Below are positions 36,979 to 48,834 of a stretch of 64,000 bases of DNA, one piece after another. Origin of the DNA: Nageia nagi (taxonomy: Eukaryota; Pinophyta); NCBI GenBank assembly GCA_050084985.1, contig JBITNC010000001.1:180296001-180360000 (forward strand), read 5' to 3'. Within the stretch, counting starts at the first letter, position 1, and every line of letters starts with the position of its first letter. The notes beneath the pieces are model-generated. The model saw nothing but the letters and a program-made list of their open reading frames with translations. It did not search any database and was not told the origin of the DNA. The position numbers were made by a program, and so were the translations under genes.

Positions 36979-38129
36979 ATTTTAGCCACAAATATTCATT
37001 AATAAGCAAACTTTAAAGATTATTGAAATTAAAATTGATAATTTTTTTGAGTTATAATAACATTTTTATCACCAAATTGTTTTATTTTTAATTTTTTTTG
37101 GCTTGGGCTGCCAAGTCAAATTAATATTTTAAATTAAATTTATATTTTTTGTTAATATTTAGAAATAATAAATAGCCAACTTCACCTTGAAATTATAAAT
37201 TATTATTTATATTTTGACTGAATCACCCAATATAAATACCTTAATCTAAATTTGATAAGGACTCAAATAATTTGAGAAAGTGTATCAACATAGGATCTTA
37301 AGATAGTTGTGATAATTCGTGATATCTTATTCTTATTCTTGTTATATTTATAGTAGTATTTACAATTTGCCATCATGTGAAGGCTTGTTTATCATCGATT
37401 GAAAGAATTTTTTCCATCAAACAAAGGTAGAATGCCATCAAGCAAAGGTAGTATACCATCGAATGGATATATGCCTTTGAACAGTAGCATCCTACCTTTG
37501 GAAAAAGAAAATAACATCTCTGATAGTGCTAAAATAATCCAAAAGCATTACCTAAATCTAATTTATAGGAAAAATAGACCATGTGGCATCTTACTATAGG
37601 TTGGAGAGAAGTTAAAATATTTGGTGAAAATTGCAAAAAGGGATAACTCTGGATAAGTGGATTAATTGATAAAATGAAAAAAGTGAGTTGCCTATTCCCT
37701 ATTTCTAGAGAAAAGACATATGGAATCATAATGGCTTACCTTTGCATATACAGTGGTGATAGCTTGCTATGGCAGGATAGCAACCCACTACCTACCATCA
37801 CCTGGTAGCAGTCTTCCACCACTCAATAGCAAACTACTACCACTCAATAACATCTTGGTACCACTTGATAATAGACTACTATGATCTGATAGAAATTTAT
37901 TTCCATCCAGTAGCAATCTACTACTACTCAGTAGCATCTTGCTATTTTCTAGTGGCAACATTATCATTCCTCCAAATCTCCTAAGAAACTCTTGAAATTC
38001 ACCAAAAAAATCTACATGATTTTTTTTCAATTTTAAATTTACTTTTGTAATTTTTACAAATTTTCTTAAAATTACTTTACTATGAATTCGATTCAATAAA
38101 ATATTTCCAAGTTAATTTTAAGGAACGAC
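36979..38129. other. spacer between telomere-like arrays, with short repeats
   Basis: AT-rich with no recognised gene. At 37425-37480 there are short repeats of ATGCCATCAAGCAAAGGTAG type. A minisatellite is listed separately at 37750-37965. Open frames overlapping these repeats (37399-37599 plus, 37788-38096 minus) have low-complexity Ser/Leu/Gly translations and no upstream gene context, so I do not call them genes. Confidence 0.55.
37750..37965 (+). repeat. minisatellite, ~24 bp CACTCAATAGCAAACTACTAC-like unit
   Basis: About eight degenerate copies related to ACCACTCAATAGCAAACTAC, with variants such as CAGTAGCAATCTACTACT and CTTGATAATAGACTAC. It lies between the two G-rich telomere-like arrays. 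Confidence 0.7.
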
Positions 38130-38844
38130 TTAGGGGTTAGGATTAGGGTTTAGGGGTTAAGCTTAGTGGTTAGGGTTCAAGGGTTAGTCTTTAAGGGTTA
38201 TAGTTTAAGGGTTAGGGGTGTGGGTTTGAGTTAAAGGTTAGGGTTAGGGTAAGGGGTTAGTGGTTTGGGTTAGAGGTTAACGTTTTGGGGTTAGGGTTAG
38301 AGGTTAGGGTTAAGGGTTATGATTCAAGTGTTAGGATTTAAAGGTTTAAGGGTTAAGGTTAGTGGTTAGGGATAAGGGTTAGGGTTTAGAGGTTATGATT
38401 TAAGGGTTGGGGGTTTAAGGGTTAGGAGTTTGGGTTTGGGTTAGGGTAACATGTTAAGGGTTTGGGTTAAAGGTTAGGAATAGCATAAGGGGTTAGGGGT
38501 TTAGGTTAAAGGTCAAGGGTTAGGGTTAAGGGTTATGATTCAAGTGTTAGGGTTTGAAGGTTTAGGGGTTAGGGTTAGTAGTTAGGGTTTAAGGATTACA
38601 ATATAAGGGTTTTGGGGTTTAAGGGTTAGGGGTTTGGGTTAAAGGTTAGGGGTAAGGGATAGGGTTAAGGGTTAGGGTTTAAGAGTTTGGAGTTATACTT
38701 ACAATTAAGGTAAGTGGTTAGGGTAAGGGGTTAAGGGTTAGGGTTAAGGTAAGTGATTAAGGATTAATGCTAGGATGTAGGGTTAGGAATTAGAGGTTAG
38801 GGTTAGGGTTAGTGTTAGTGGTAAGCATTTGGGGTTGGGTTAGT
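38130..38844 (+). repeat. interstitial telomere-like array, G-rich strand (long)
   Basis: About 715 bp of degenerate TTTAGGG, TTAGGG and GGTTAAGGG units, interspersed with longer variants such as GGGGTTTAAGGGTTAGG. Together with 35428-35850 it forms the arrangement CCCTAA...TTAGGG, opposite to a simple end-to-end telomere fusion. Confidence 0.88.
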
Positions 38845-39159
38845 GTACATGCATTAAGATATATTTAGATACAAAATCATGTATAATGTATTATATAGTT
38901 TAATAGTTAATGATAATCATGACCTTGTATATTTTTCAATATTCTTACTACATGGGGGAATCAATAATTGAGCTAAGAGGGAATTTTATGTTTTATTTTT
39001 AGTTCTTAGCATAGTATTTAATGTCATTGGTCAAATGTTGATGGAAATAATATTCTAGGATTTATTTTCATTATCTTTTTAGTTCTATTTTCCTTGTAGT
39101 TCTTATGTGAATGATTTTTTTTAAATTTTAAAAATACTATAAATAATATGAGTAATGGT
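38845..39159. other. AT-rich stretch, nothing recognised
   Basis: No open frame, repeat or element end that I can support between the telomere-like array and the Ty3 RT remnant. Confidence 0.5.
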
Positions 39160-39697
39160 TTTTGATTTTTTAAAATTTGATAATAGGTGATTTAGTGGAT
39201 TATATCTCTATTTCAACCAAGTAGATAATGAGGAAGAAATATATTATATTCCTCAAAAGAGGATAAATGTTCCTCAACCAAGGAAAAATTATCTTTCACA
39301 ATGATCTTATTGAGCATGCAAGTCTATGCACAAATGCGATGACCCATCCTTCTTGCAGATGAATAGTACTAGGGAAGAGTAGGATGTTATACTTGATCAA
39401 ATGATCCCAACTTCTAACATTTCCTATACTAAATTTTCAATTTCATCCTTCTAGAAATAAGGATAACAATAAGGCCTTATGTTGGTTTAATAACTCCTTG
39501 GGACAAGCTGTATGGTATGATCTCGAGGATGATGAGATGGTAACACTTTTGGTTCTTCAAATACTTTGATGTGTTAAGAGTTATTTCAACTCTTATAATT
39601 CACTACTTTCTTTTGTTTCTAGTTAGATTGAAAAAAATTATGCTACCATCCACTTTCCTCTTTTACACAACAACTTCTCCATTCGATGGGAAATAAT
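39160..39697 (-). pseudogene. Ty3/gypsy RT N-terminal fragment (separate element)
   Basis: The minus strand from about 39570 down reads FEEPKVLPSHHPRDHTIQLV, then NIRPYCYPYF, then KDEIENLV, then EMLEVGIIXSSITSYSSLVL. It ends with CKKDGSSHLCIDLHA and further degraded sequence to about 39160. This is the start of a plant Ty3/gypsy RT (the family has FEEPKGLPP...RPYRYP...EMLEEGIIRPS...KKDGSWR). Stops interrupt it. Its upstream (protease) side is at 63727-64000 beyond element C, so C inserted into this element. Confidence 0.78.
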
Positions 39698-40362
39698 TGT
39701 TAGAACATATAATGCATTATTATGTAAATAACTTAAGTATATTATTCCTAGTTAATTGCAAATCAAAGCATCATATACAACGCCTAATTTAGGAGGTAAA
39801 ATAATTTGCAATATGAAATAATCTACTTATTATAAAATGTGGATTATCCATGTATGCAAATGTGAAGATCCCATCTATTTTCTATTAGGGGTATTTCCAC
39901 ATGTGCATGTAGACCCACACACTTGAAATAGAAGTATGGGAATATATAACTATTGAATAGGCATGGGTAAAAAGCTTTCCACCTACCATTCCCACCTAAT
40001 GTAAGGAAATGGATATCCTATGGAGTTTAGTATCCCCCTTAGGTAAAAGGGTAAACCAAAGTAGGATTTTAGCCTATAAAAAGAAGGCTAGGATTTGTTG
40101 TAAAGTACACACTTGTAGAAGTATTATCATTCTACTAATTTAGATATCTAGGTTTATAGAAATGTTGTAAGAGAGATCTTGAGAAGAGAAGTAATATATT
40201 TAGATTAAAGTGGATGTACTCTCAAATGGAGAGGAACCACTATACTTCTTATGTGTCTATTTATGTCATTGTGATTATTATGAGCTTGTGTTTGTGATAT
40301 TAAAATTAATTTATTAGAGAACGCATAAGTGCTCTTAGTTTAGGGATACTTCAATTCCTTCA
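39698..40362 (+). repeat. 5' LTR of element C
   Basis: Matches 63093-63726 with frequent substitutions. TATA candidate CCTATAAAAAG is at about 40073-40083. The family block GGATGTACTCTCAA...GAGGAACCAC is at about 40212-40241. Confidence 0.88.
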
Positions 40363-40364
40363 TG

Positions 40365-40377
40365 TGGTGTCAGAGCC
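40365..40377 (+). promoter_or_regulatory. primer binding site of element C
   Basis: TGGTGTCAGAGCC, two bases after the LTR; one base from the Met-tRNA complement. Confidence 0.8.
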
Positions 40378-43300
40378 TCCTTGTAATCACCTCCTTAAAA
40401 TTTTAACTCCATCATTTTGAGGTAATTCTCATTCAAAATATAACTAACCTCTAATCTTGTTTCAATTTTTAGAAATTAGAAGTTAGATCTAATATTTTTT
40501 ATGGTTAGATTTTATATCGAGTGAAAATTAGTATATATAATTTTTTTTCATAGTTAAATTTAGTATTTTTTATGTAAAATTAGATATAAAAATATGCTAG
40601 ATCTTTTTATATAGTTGCAATTTTTTGTAATTTATAAGATTATAATTTTTTTTCTTAAAAATAATGATTAGAATATATAATGAGTTACATTTTTCAATAA
40701 TGTTGCAAATTTACAAAAATCTAGTTTATGATTTTTGTAATTTTTTTCAAAGTATTTTTTGTGCAAGAAATTAAAATATTTAATTATATTTTGTAAAATA
40801 GTAAAATAAATTCTAAAATTTTAGTATTATTCTTGCAATTTTAAAAAAATATTTATTTTATTAATATTAATTGGAAGGTACAAACCCACTTAGCATTCAA
40901 TGGATTTGTATTTTATCAAATATAAACTACCTTGATTAATATTATTATAAAAAAGAAAAGCTTACAGCTCCCTCGTCTTCAAGGGGTGCTTGAGGTGGCA
41001 AGGCCAACTAGAAAATAGAGCAAAGATTTGATCCATAGATTCTCAAGGTTGCATAATAATATATCAATGTTATAGCCTTTATCGAAGGTGCCAAACCAAA
41101 CATGGGCTCCTTACTTGGCAAGATATCATAGTTCTACTCTAGATTTATCCCATAATCCCATTCATAGGAATCCATGACCTCCAAGTGGAGTGTGCAACCC
41201 TAAGGGAGCCTATGATCCCTTTATGAGAGTGTGCATCTCCATCAGGGTGCTTGCAATTCCTATAGGAGCTCGCTCACCCTATGGGGTATATGTTGCCCCA
41301 AAAAGGGTGCTCATGGACCCCAAGATAGGTCACAACCCCTTTAGGGAGCTTGTAGCCTAAAAGGTATATCATTTAGAAAAATTTAAACTCATTCCCTTAA
41401 AAATATTTCAATGGGAAGATCTTCATCATTTCTCATTATAGACAAATGATGAAGCACCTAACACCCATCAAATGATAGTCACTATACCTCAATTTCCATC
41501 TCAAAATGAATCATACAATGATTTTTTAAGAAGAGTTGTTGGATTTAATACCATTATTTAATTGTAGTTATCATCTTCCCCTACCTTCTTGATGTTCAAA
41601 TAAAGAGCCTATGTTCTTCTCACAATGATAATGCAACATGGTTGAGATTGTTTGGAGTTGTAGTCTTGGATGAGATTATGCCACATCAACATGTGTATCC
41701 TCAACCATAATTTAATTTAATGCTACAATTATTTTTGATGATTTCAATATTGTTATGCTTATCAATATACACTTAAAAGTTTTTTAATATCCTTCAAATA
41801 TATTATTTTTTGGAGTTTTATTTTACGTAGTGGTCTTTGGCCTATTGCAAGTATCCTTGCACACATCTCCATATCATATCCTCAATAATTATTATTTCTT
41901 AGCAAATTTAAACTCTATATATATCAAGATGCTCACTTAATGGGGAACTTAATTGATGTTGGTCAAGTATGGATACTTGTTACTTCATCATTTCTTCATG
42001 GGAATATTATTTATCTTCCTTGGGTGCTTATGGAGCCATTTTTGGTCTTGATAGGATATCAATTGCATTATGAAAGAAGAGGTTAAATTGATCTAATTAT
42101 AATTATATATTATCATCTTTAAGTGGTCTTTCAAAGTATCAATTAATTAATTTATTGATCTTCCTTATATTTTGATCACATGAGTATATCATGGAATGAT
42201 ATAAATTTATTGATTACACATTTATGAAGTATGGTGCACATGGGATGAAATAAAATTTAATAAATGCATACTTATGAAGTATGGTGTTTTAAGTTTATAA
42301 TTTTTTACATAGTTAAAAATTATTTTGCAAAGAACATATTTTGATCAATGAAACAATTTTTGGAGTAAGTAATTATTGCAATTTTTTTAAGGAAAAATTA
42401 CTTTATAATATTTGACATTTTTTGATTCAATTTTTAAGAAATTGATAAATTTTGAAGGCAAATTTTTATTTTTTTGCAATATTTAATTATACCAAAAAAT
42501 TAATTATGTCAAATATATTACAATTATATAATAACTATTTTTTGCAAAATTCAAAAATTTTAAGATCATTTTTTTGCAAAATGGTAAGTATTTAATGAAA
42601 CTTTTTATAATGTCATCATAAAAGAGCTTAATTTATGGGGTTTAGAAGTGTTTATTGATTCATAAGTTTCTCTTAAAAGGCAATATCTAGTTGATGACAA
42701 AAAAAGGGAGGGGGGAAGGTTGCATTATGTTGCATTTGTTGATCAAAAATGTTATTTGTTTAAAGTTAAAAGTTTGTGTAAACTTTCTTCAAACTTTACT
42801 ATATGCACTATCTTCATTCATTGATTGCGCACATTATTTTTGGTAGGATGAAAAATTTATCCTCAAAATTTTGGTTGTGCATATTCTTGTTGAAGTGATA
42901 ATTTTGTAAACTTTCTTAAAATTTGAATGTTTGTGCATATTATTTATTGGTTGGATGAAAAATATATCTTCAAAATTTTGATTGTGCACATTCTTATTGA
43001 AGTAAAAAGTTTGTAAACTTTCTCCAAATTTGAATTCTTGTGCACACTCTTTTTGGCAAGATGAAAAATTTATCCTCAAAAATTTGGTAGTGCACATTGG
43101 TTGATATCTTTGTTGGAGTGAAATATTTGTAAAATTTCTCCACATTTAAATTATTTAGCATATTGTTTATATTATTTATATTTTATCATGTAAAAATGGA
43201 TATCTTGAATTGATTAGTATGCACATGTTGATTTCATATATTACCATTATTATTTATGCATAGGTGGCTATCTTGCATATCACCTTTTTTATTATGCACA

Positions 43301-43526
43301 ACTTGATATCTCGTATATCACCTTTATTAATTATGAATTTATTGATATCATTTGTTGGAGTTGTGTAAACTTTATCCAAATTGAATGATTGTACATATGT
43401 CAGTTTATATAGCAAAACATTAATACTTATCTTCTTTGCTAATACTTAAGGTTGAAAATACCTTAATGATATTTATGAACATTTTTCCTTGAATATATTG
43501 ATAAATAATCTTATGGTATAAGTAAT
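40378..43526 (+). other. leader/interior of element C, left part
   Basis: AT-rich and non-coding as far as I can see. It holds a GC-richer patch at about 40970-41360 built from degenerate units around GGAGTGTGCAACCCTAAGGG and GGTGCTTGCAATTCC. It also holds the ~118 bp tandem repeat listed separately. Confidence 0.65.
42765..43145 (+). repeat. ~118 bp tandem repeat in element C
   Basis: Three to four diverged copies of a unit containing TTGTGCACATT, GATGAAAAATTTATCC, TCAAAATTTTGG and GTAAACTTTCTCC. Element B has a related single or double copy near 10490-10630. Confidence 0.82.
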
Positions 43527-43697
43527 AAATCATTTTTAAGTAAAATGTTTTATGCACCACCATCGGGAGGAGCAATTTAAAGTTGCATGTAGGCATTGTA
43601 GGCAATGCAAAAGGATTGAAGTAGTAAGACAGGAGGCTTCATAGGTATATCTTAATTTGCATCTGATATTTTTTTTAATCCAAAATAGACCCACTCA

Positions 43698-45150
43698 ATG
43701 GAGGGGGGTCCCTATGCTTCATCATCCTTTTCCCAAGAAATTCAAAGGAATATATGAAAGGAAATCCAACTGAGCATGCTAATCAAGGTGCAAAAAGTGG
43801 ATTTTGATAAAGGCATGTCAAGAATAATAAACCTAGATGCTGCATACGATAAATATCTTGAATCCAAGAAAAATACCCTCATTGGAAAGTTCATGGGAAC
43901 AAGGTCAATACTTGAAAATGTATGAAGATGGATCAAAATAGTATGGAGAATCAACGGGGAGGTGGAAATGGTAACACTTCCAAAAGACTTCCTAATGTTC
44001 AACTTTAATTTGAAGGAGGATCTCCATTGGGTAATGGAAAAAGAGACCTGGAAGTTTAAATAAATGGTATGAAGGATTCAAGCCTCAAAATGAATCCTTT
44101 ACAAAAATCTTGATGTGAATATCACTACTAGACCTTCCTACTAATTTCTAGTTTGAAGAAAATATTATTGGTATTGCCTCCATAATGGGGGAATATATAT
44201 ACATGGATAAGAATACAAGATCTATATATACCTATCAAATAGTAAGATTCTATGCCAATATAGATATTTCAAATCCCATGAAGATGAATATTTATTTGAA
44301 AAATAAAAGAGAGGAACATATCTAGGAGATATCATTTGACATACCCCCAACAATCTACACTGCATGTAACAAATATGGAAATATGGAAAAAGACTTCTCA
44401 AGGAGAAATAGACAACAAAATCAATAAGGGCCAAGACCAAATCAATAAAGCTATAATCACTACCCTAGGCCTAATAAAAAAATAGGAGGAGCATGGAAAC
44501 CAGTTGGAGGATAATACCAACCATTTGACCAAGAAAAGGAAAGTATAAGGAAACTAATCAATAGTCAACAAGAACATCTAGATAAGATGAAAACAATGAA
44601 CTTGTTGTCTCAAAAGATAAAAACAAGATAGTATCTGGCCAAGAAAATATGACTCATAAATAACCATAGAACCTAGATATACCCTAAAAAGGTAATTCTT
44701 TTAAGGTCTTGCATAATATACCATAAGAAGAACATGTAATACCTTCCCAAGTAGGATAAACTCAATTCTAAAAGCCCATCAGTAAGGAAGAATTGATACA
44801 AGAAATGGATGAGATGATAGGTATTACAAATATAATTTTACAAATAATAAATCAGGAGGGAGAAGAATCAAAGGAAATCTATGAAGAAAATGAAGTAGAT
44901 GCTAAGGAGGACGATGAGAAGGAAGCAAAAGAAAGTGAGGAAGAGGAGATTAAAGAAAATAAGGAACTAGAAAATAAAAATGAAGTAGAAGAGCAAAAGA
45001 AAAACAATAAAAAAGGAATAACTAAAAACCCGATGTAAAATACAAAACAAGTTACTTTAAAAAGAATTACAACAAATATGGAAAATGATGGGAAAAGAGG
45101 ACCACATTAGGGAGAAACACTTAGGAGTAGAGTGGTGGAAAAAGAAGATG
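43698..45150 (+). pseudogene. LINE ORF1 (DUF4283-like RNA-binding protein, broken)
   Basis: A candidate ATG at 43698 begins MEGGPYASSSFSQEIQRN. The DUF4283-like domain follows: NTLIGKFMGTRSILENV, then VWRINGEVEMVTLPKDFLMF, then EDLHWVMEKETWKFK. In a second frame come FKPQNESFTKILM and FYANIDISNPM. A zinc-knuckle remnant, ACNKYGNMEKDF, is near 44360-44395, with the second Cys changed to Tyr and the last to Phe. The C-terminal part (44793-45038) is an open stretch very rich in Glu and Lys. ORF1 of plant L1 elements binds the LINE RNA. Stops at residue 20 and later, and at least one frameshift, inactivate it. Confidence 0.78.
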
Positions 45151-45154
45151 ATAA

Positions 45155-47599
45155 TGAATATTATATGCTAGAATATACAAGGATGCAATCTACCCAGGAA
45201 ACAAAAAATTGCTAAAGACTTGATGAGAGATAATAAACTAGATATATTATTGATGCAAGAAACCAAAGTTAAGCGACATAAGATTGAAAACATAGCAAAA
45301 AAGATATGGAGGGAAGCCAAGAATGAGGCTATCAAAGTACTTGGAAAAGTAGGTGATATTTGGGTCCTATGGGGTCCTATGAAGATTGATGTGGAAAGGA
45401 TTTAGTGCCCCTCAAATAGATGTCTATATATAAAATTCGCTTGTAAGTCTTCAAACTATGCTTTCATTATATCCAACATTTATGCTCCCAACCTCTTAAT
45501 GAGGAGAAGATAGTTCTGATACTTTTTAACTAATAATAAGAAAATGTTTCCAAATATACCTTAGCTTATAGGAGGAGATTTTAATAACCCATTGAATATA
45601 GAAGATAAATATGGGGGTAGACTCAATATGTCCACTAGTATGGAAGATTTCAAAAACTTTCTTGACAAAAATGCTTTAATTGATCTCAATTTAAAAGGGA
45701 ATAGATGTACATGGTCTAATAGATGGATTGGAATGAGATTCATATAGAGAATACTGAATAGGATATTAGTCACCCAAGATTGGCTAGATAACTACCCCAA
45801 TGCTATTTTAAACTCTATATCAAGAATGTCCTCAGATCATAGACCAAGTGAGCTTAAAATAGAAAAAATAATAAAGAAAAAATCCCCTTTTAGGTTTGAA
45901 AATATGTGGATTTCTCATCTAGAATTCAAATATAGACTTATTGAATGGTGGAAGATTAAGGTTGAAGGATTTCCATGTATATGCTTGTTAAGAAACTTGA
46001 TGAGGTTAAAAGAAATCTAAAAATATAGAACATGAAAGTCTACAAAAATATGCATTTCAAGAAGTTTTAGATGAAAGAAGAATTAGAAAAGATTAAGAAT
46101 GAAATATTAATCATAGGAAGGAAAAGGGAACTAAACAAGGTAAAAAACTTATTACTTGCAGATTTCTATAATACTATTTCATAGGAGGAACAACTTTGGA
46201 GATAGAAATCTAGAGTGACCTGGCTAAAAGGAGATAAAAATTGAAAGTTCTTCAAAGTCACCACTATAAGGATAAGAAGTTACAATAAGATTAATGAGAT
46301 CAAAAGAATAGATGGTGTGTTAACTTCATAAGAAAACAAAATTAAGTAAGAAGCAGAGGGATTCTACAAAGGCCTATTGATAGTTGATAAAAGAAACAAC
46401 CTTATAGCCAAAAGGAGAATTACTGAAAATATACCAAAAATTATAACAACCTAAGAAAATGAAACATTATAGGAGCAAATCATAAAAGAAGAAGTCAAAC
46501 AAGTAATTTTTCTGATGGAGGCTAATAAGGCTCCTAGATCATATGGCTTTCCAGTTGGATTCTTCTAAAAAAACTAGGAAATTATAGGGAAGGATTTGTG
46601 GTATGCTATAAAAAAATATTTTTTAAAAGGAAAATTGCTGAAATAATGAAATAACACATTCCTTCTATTAATCCCTAAGACACAAGAGGCAAAGGAATTC
46701 AAATACTATAGAACTATTAGTATTTACAATATAATCTATAAAATTATCACAAAAATATTGGCGAAAAGACTAAAGCCATTAATGAGTCACATCATTTCTA
46801 TAGAGCAAGACAAATTTATTAAAGGGAGGTAGATTATAGATGGGATTATTCATATGCATGAGGTCTTGCATTCAATGCATAATAAAAAAACTCTAACTAT
46901 GGTGGTAAATTTGGATATGGAAAAGGCCTATGGCAAGGTGAGTTGGTTTTTTTTGGATTTGGTTTTAGCTAAATTTGGATTTGGAGAAACTTGGACAAAG
47001 TGGATTACTAAATGTATAACCTCACCTATGTTCTCTATTATCATTAATAAAGAAGCAAAAAGATATTTTAAGTCCCAAACAAGGCTTAGATAAAGAGATC
47101 TAATATCCTCCTATTTGTTCATTCTTATGGTGGAGGTGCTGGGGAGGATGATAAAATAGTTTAAGGATGATCAAATTTTGAAGGGAGTTGTTCCAGCTCC
47201 TAATTGTAAGGCCACAATCCATCATCAATTTGTGGATTATACTATATTTATTGGCCAATCTAAAAGGAATGAGGCATTTCAATTTAAGAAGATCCTAAAT
47301 ATTTATGAGAAAGCATTACACCAAAAGACAAATTTGTAAAAAACTAAAATTTATTTTTTGAACTACTTTGAAGTAAGTAAGAAGAGTATTACTATGATAT
47401 GGGGGTGTAAAATTGATGAATTGCCTGCCAAAAACTTAGGAATGCCCCTTTTTATGGAGAGAATCAAATCTTAATATTGGGATGTGTTAGTTCAAAAAAT
47501 CTAAAACAAATATTTGAGCTATGCTAGTAAACTTGTACTCATCAAATCTGTACTTCAAAGTATACTTGTTTATAATACAATGGTTTTGAAATTGCCTAT
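45155..47599 (+). pseudogene. LINE ORF2, endonuclease and RT (5' part, broken)
   Basis: The AP-like endonuclease reads NIQGCNLPRKQKIAKDLM (about 45170), LLMQETKVKRHK (with the catalytic Glu of QET), GGDFNNPLNIED (about 45570) and MSSDHRPSELKI (about 45830). RT reads YYRTISIYNIIYKIITKIL, then RLKPLMSHIISIEQDKFIKG (46700-46830), then VVNLDMEKAYGKVSWFFLDL (about 46900). SPMFSIIINKE and DPISSYLFILM-like reading follow. The catalytic box is FVDYTIFIG near 47228, where plant L1 RTs have FADD; the second Asp is Tyr. Copia D interrupts the reading after KLPI at 47599, and it continues at 56924. Stops are frequent. Confidence 0.85.
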
Positions 47600-48102
47600 T
47601 GTTAGAATTTGTAATGAAATATTGTGAATATCTAAACTCCTTGTAAGTTCAATTAATCACTTAAAGGATATGTAGATACCTTAAGGGATTAATTGAATTC
47701 TTTATTATGTGTGGACTTTGACCTAACCATGGGGTTAGTTGGTAGGTTAAAGTTAGGTCACACATTTATTGTAACCCTAACCTAACCCTTGGGTTAAAGG
47801 GAGGTTAGGGAGGTGATCTCAAGCTATAAATAGAGGGCCTCTCCTCTTGTAAACACATCTAAGTTTTGGAGTAAGATTACTCTACTAGGTTGTGTAGGAG
47901 AGAGCAAGAGAATAGTTGTAAGAGAGGCATAGATTGAGAATAGAGAACTAGTTGTGGATGTACTCCCAAGGAGGGAGGAACCACATTATATTGGTGTCAT
48001 ATTGTGTGAATGTGTTGGTAGCTTGTAGATGTTGCATGTTGAATGTGATTGAGCTTTCTATAGTCTTGGACCTTGGGAATTAGAGTAGTGCTAATTCTCT
48101 CA
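47600..48102 (+). repeat. 5' LTR of copia D
   Basis: TG...CA, 503 bp. TATA box CTATAAATAG is at 47824-47833, followed by GGCCTCTCCTCTTG. The U3 contains TAACCCTAACCTAACCC. The family block GGATGTACTCCCAAGG...GGAACCAC is at 47957-47983. Confidence 0.95.
47824..47833 (+). promoter_or_regulatory. LTR promoter TATA box (copia D)
   Basis: CTATAAATAG, a consensus plant TATA box, repeated at about 56640-56649 in the 3' LTR. Because the LTRs are nearly identical this promoter may still be active. Confidence 0.75.
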
Positions 48103-48104
48103 AT

Positions 48105-48117
48105 TGGTATCTAGAGC
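48105..48117 (+). promoter_or_regulatory. primer binding site of copia D
   Basis: TGGTATCTAGAGC: the Met-tRNA complement with one extra T, the same variant as next to the minus-strand LTR at 20968. Confidence 0.8.
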
Positions 48118-48689
48118 TTGGTGTGGAAGCTCTTCTTCTACATTTTGGAGGTTCTTCATCCTTCTCAAATTTGGAGATCTTAATCCTAATCTTCATTGTG
48201 AGGTAAAAGGTTTGCAAAGGTATAATCTTCTATCCTTCTTTAACTAAGTTCATTATGATAATAATTTTTTGTATGATTATGCTAGCTCAATGTCTTAGCA
48301 AAAATAACTTCAAATACCATAATATATTTTTGCTACTCTCTTCTTACTAACAATATTTTATGTTAGTAATCTATTTTTAATGTACAAAGAAAATGCATTT
48401 TTTGTGAGCAAAAATATATTATGATAGCATCTTATTGAAAAGATTTTTTACAATAGTCTTTTGTGAAAAATATCAAAAAAAGGAGGAAGGTGCAATTTTT
48501 TTTATTGTTGAAATAAAGTGGAGGACTTTATTTACAAGTTTTTTGAAATATTTACATAATTTCTAGAGGCAATTGTTTAAAATTTAAAGCAAATATGGGG
48601 ATATTTGACATTTTTTTTTGAAATGGAAGACTTTACAAGTTCTTTGAAAATTTACAATATTTTTAGTTTTACAAAATTGAAAGTTTCAA

Positions 48690-48826
48690 TTTTTTTTTTG
48701 AAAAATTGTTGAGGGCCACATCAGCACCCCTGGTCTCATGTTTGCTATAAAATATAAGCATGCAGGAGTCAAACCCATGACCACATGGTTAAAAGCCACA
48801 CGCTCTACCGGTTGAGCTAAGACGGC
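48690..48826 (-). repeat. tRNA-Lys(UUU)-derived SINE-like sequence
   Basis: On the minus strand, 48826-48754 reads as a tRNA-Lys. It has a 7-base start GCCGTCT, D arm GCTC/GAGC with A box TAGCTCAACCGG, anticodon loop CTTTTAA (anticodon TTT) on stem TGTGG/CCATG with two wobble pairs, and B box GGTTTGACTCC. The acceptor 3' strand does not pair, and the T stem is weak. A ~55 base body and a run of ten A (48699-48690) follow. This layout fits a tRNA-derived SINE or a retro-tRNA rather than a working tRNA gene. No target duplication was found. Confidence 0.65.
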
Positions 48827-48834
48827 TGCTATGT

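Noticed and set aside
37788-38096. Protein-coding gene from the minus-strand open frame
   Set aside because: Its translation is mostly the minisatellite read as Ser/Leu/Gly repeats; no start context, domain or homologous copy is visible.
35428-38844. True chromosome end
   Set aside because: The repeats are degenerate, occur in both orientations, and are flanked on both sides by transposons.
44793-45038. Independent acidic protein gene
   Set aside because: The Glu/Lys-rich open stretch fits the C-terminal tail of LINE ORF1 in position and strand.
48754-48826. Functional tRNA-Lys gene
   Set aside because: The D arm and anticodon loop are good, but the acceptor 3' strand does not pair and the T stem is broken. 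An A-run after a short body points to a SINE-like derivative.
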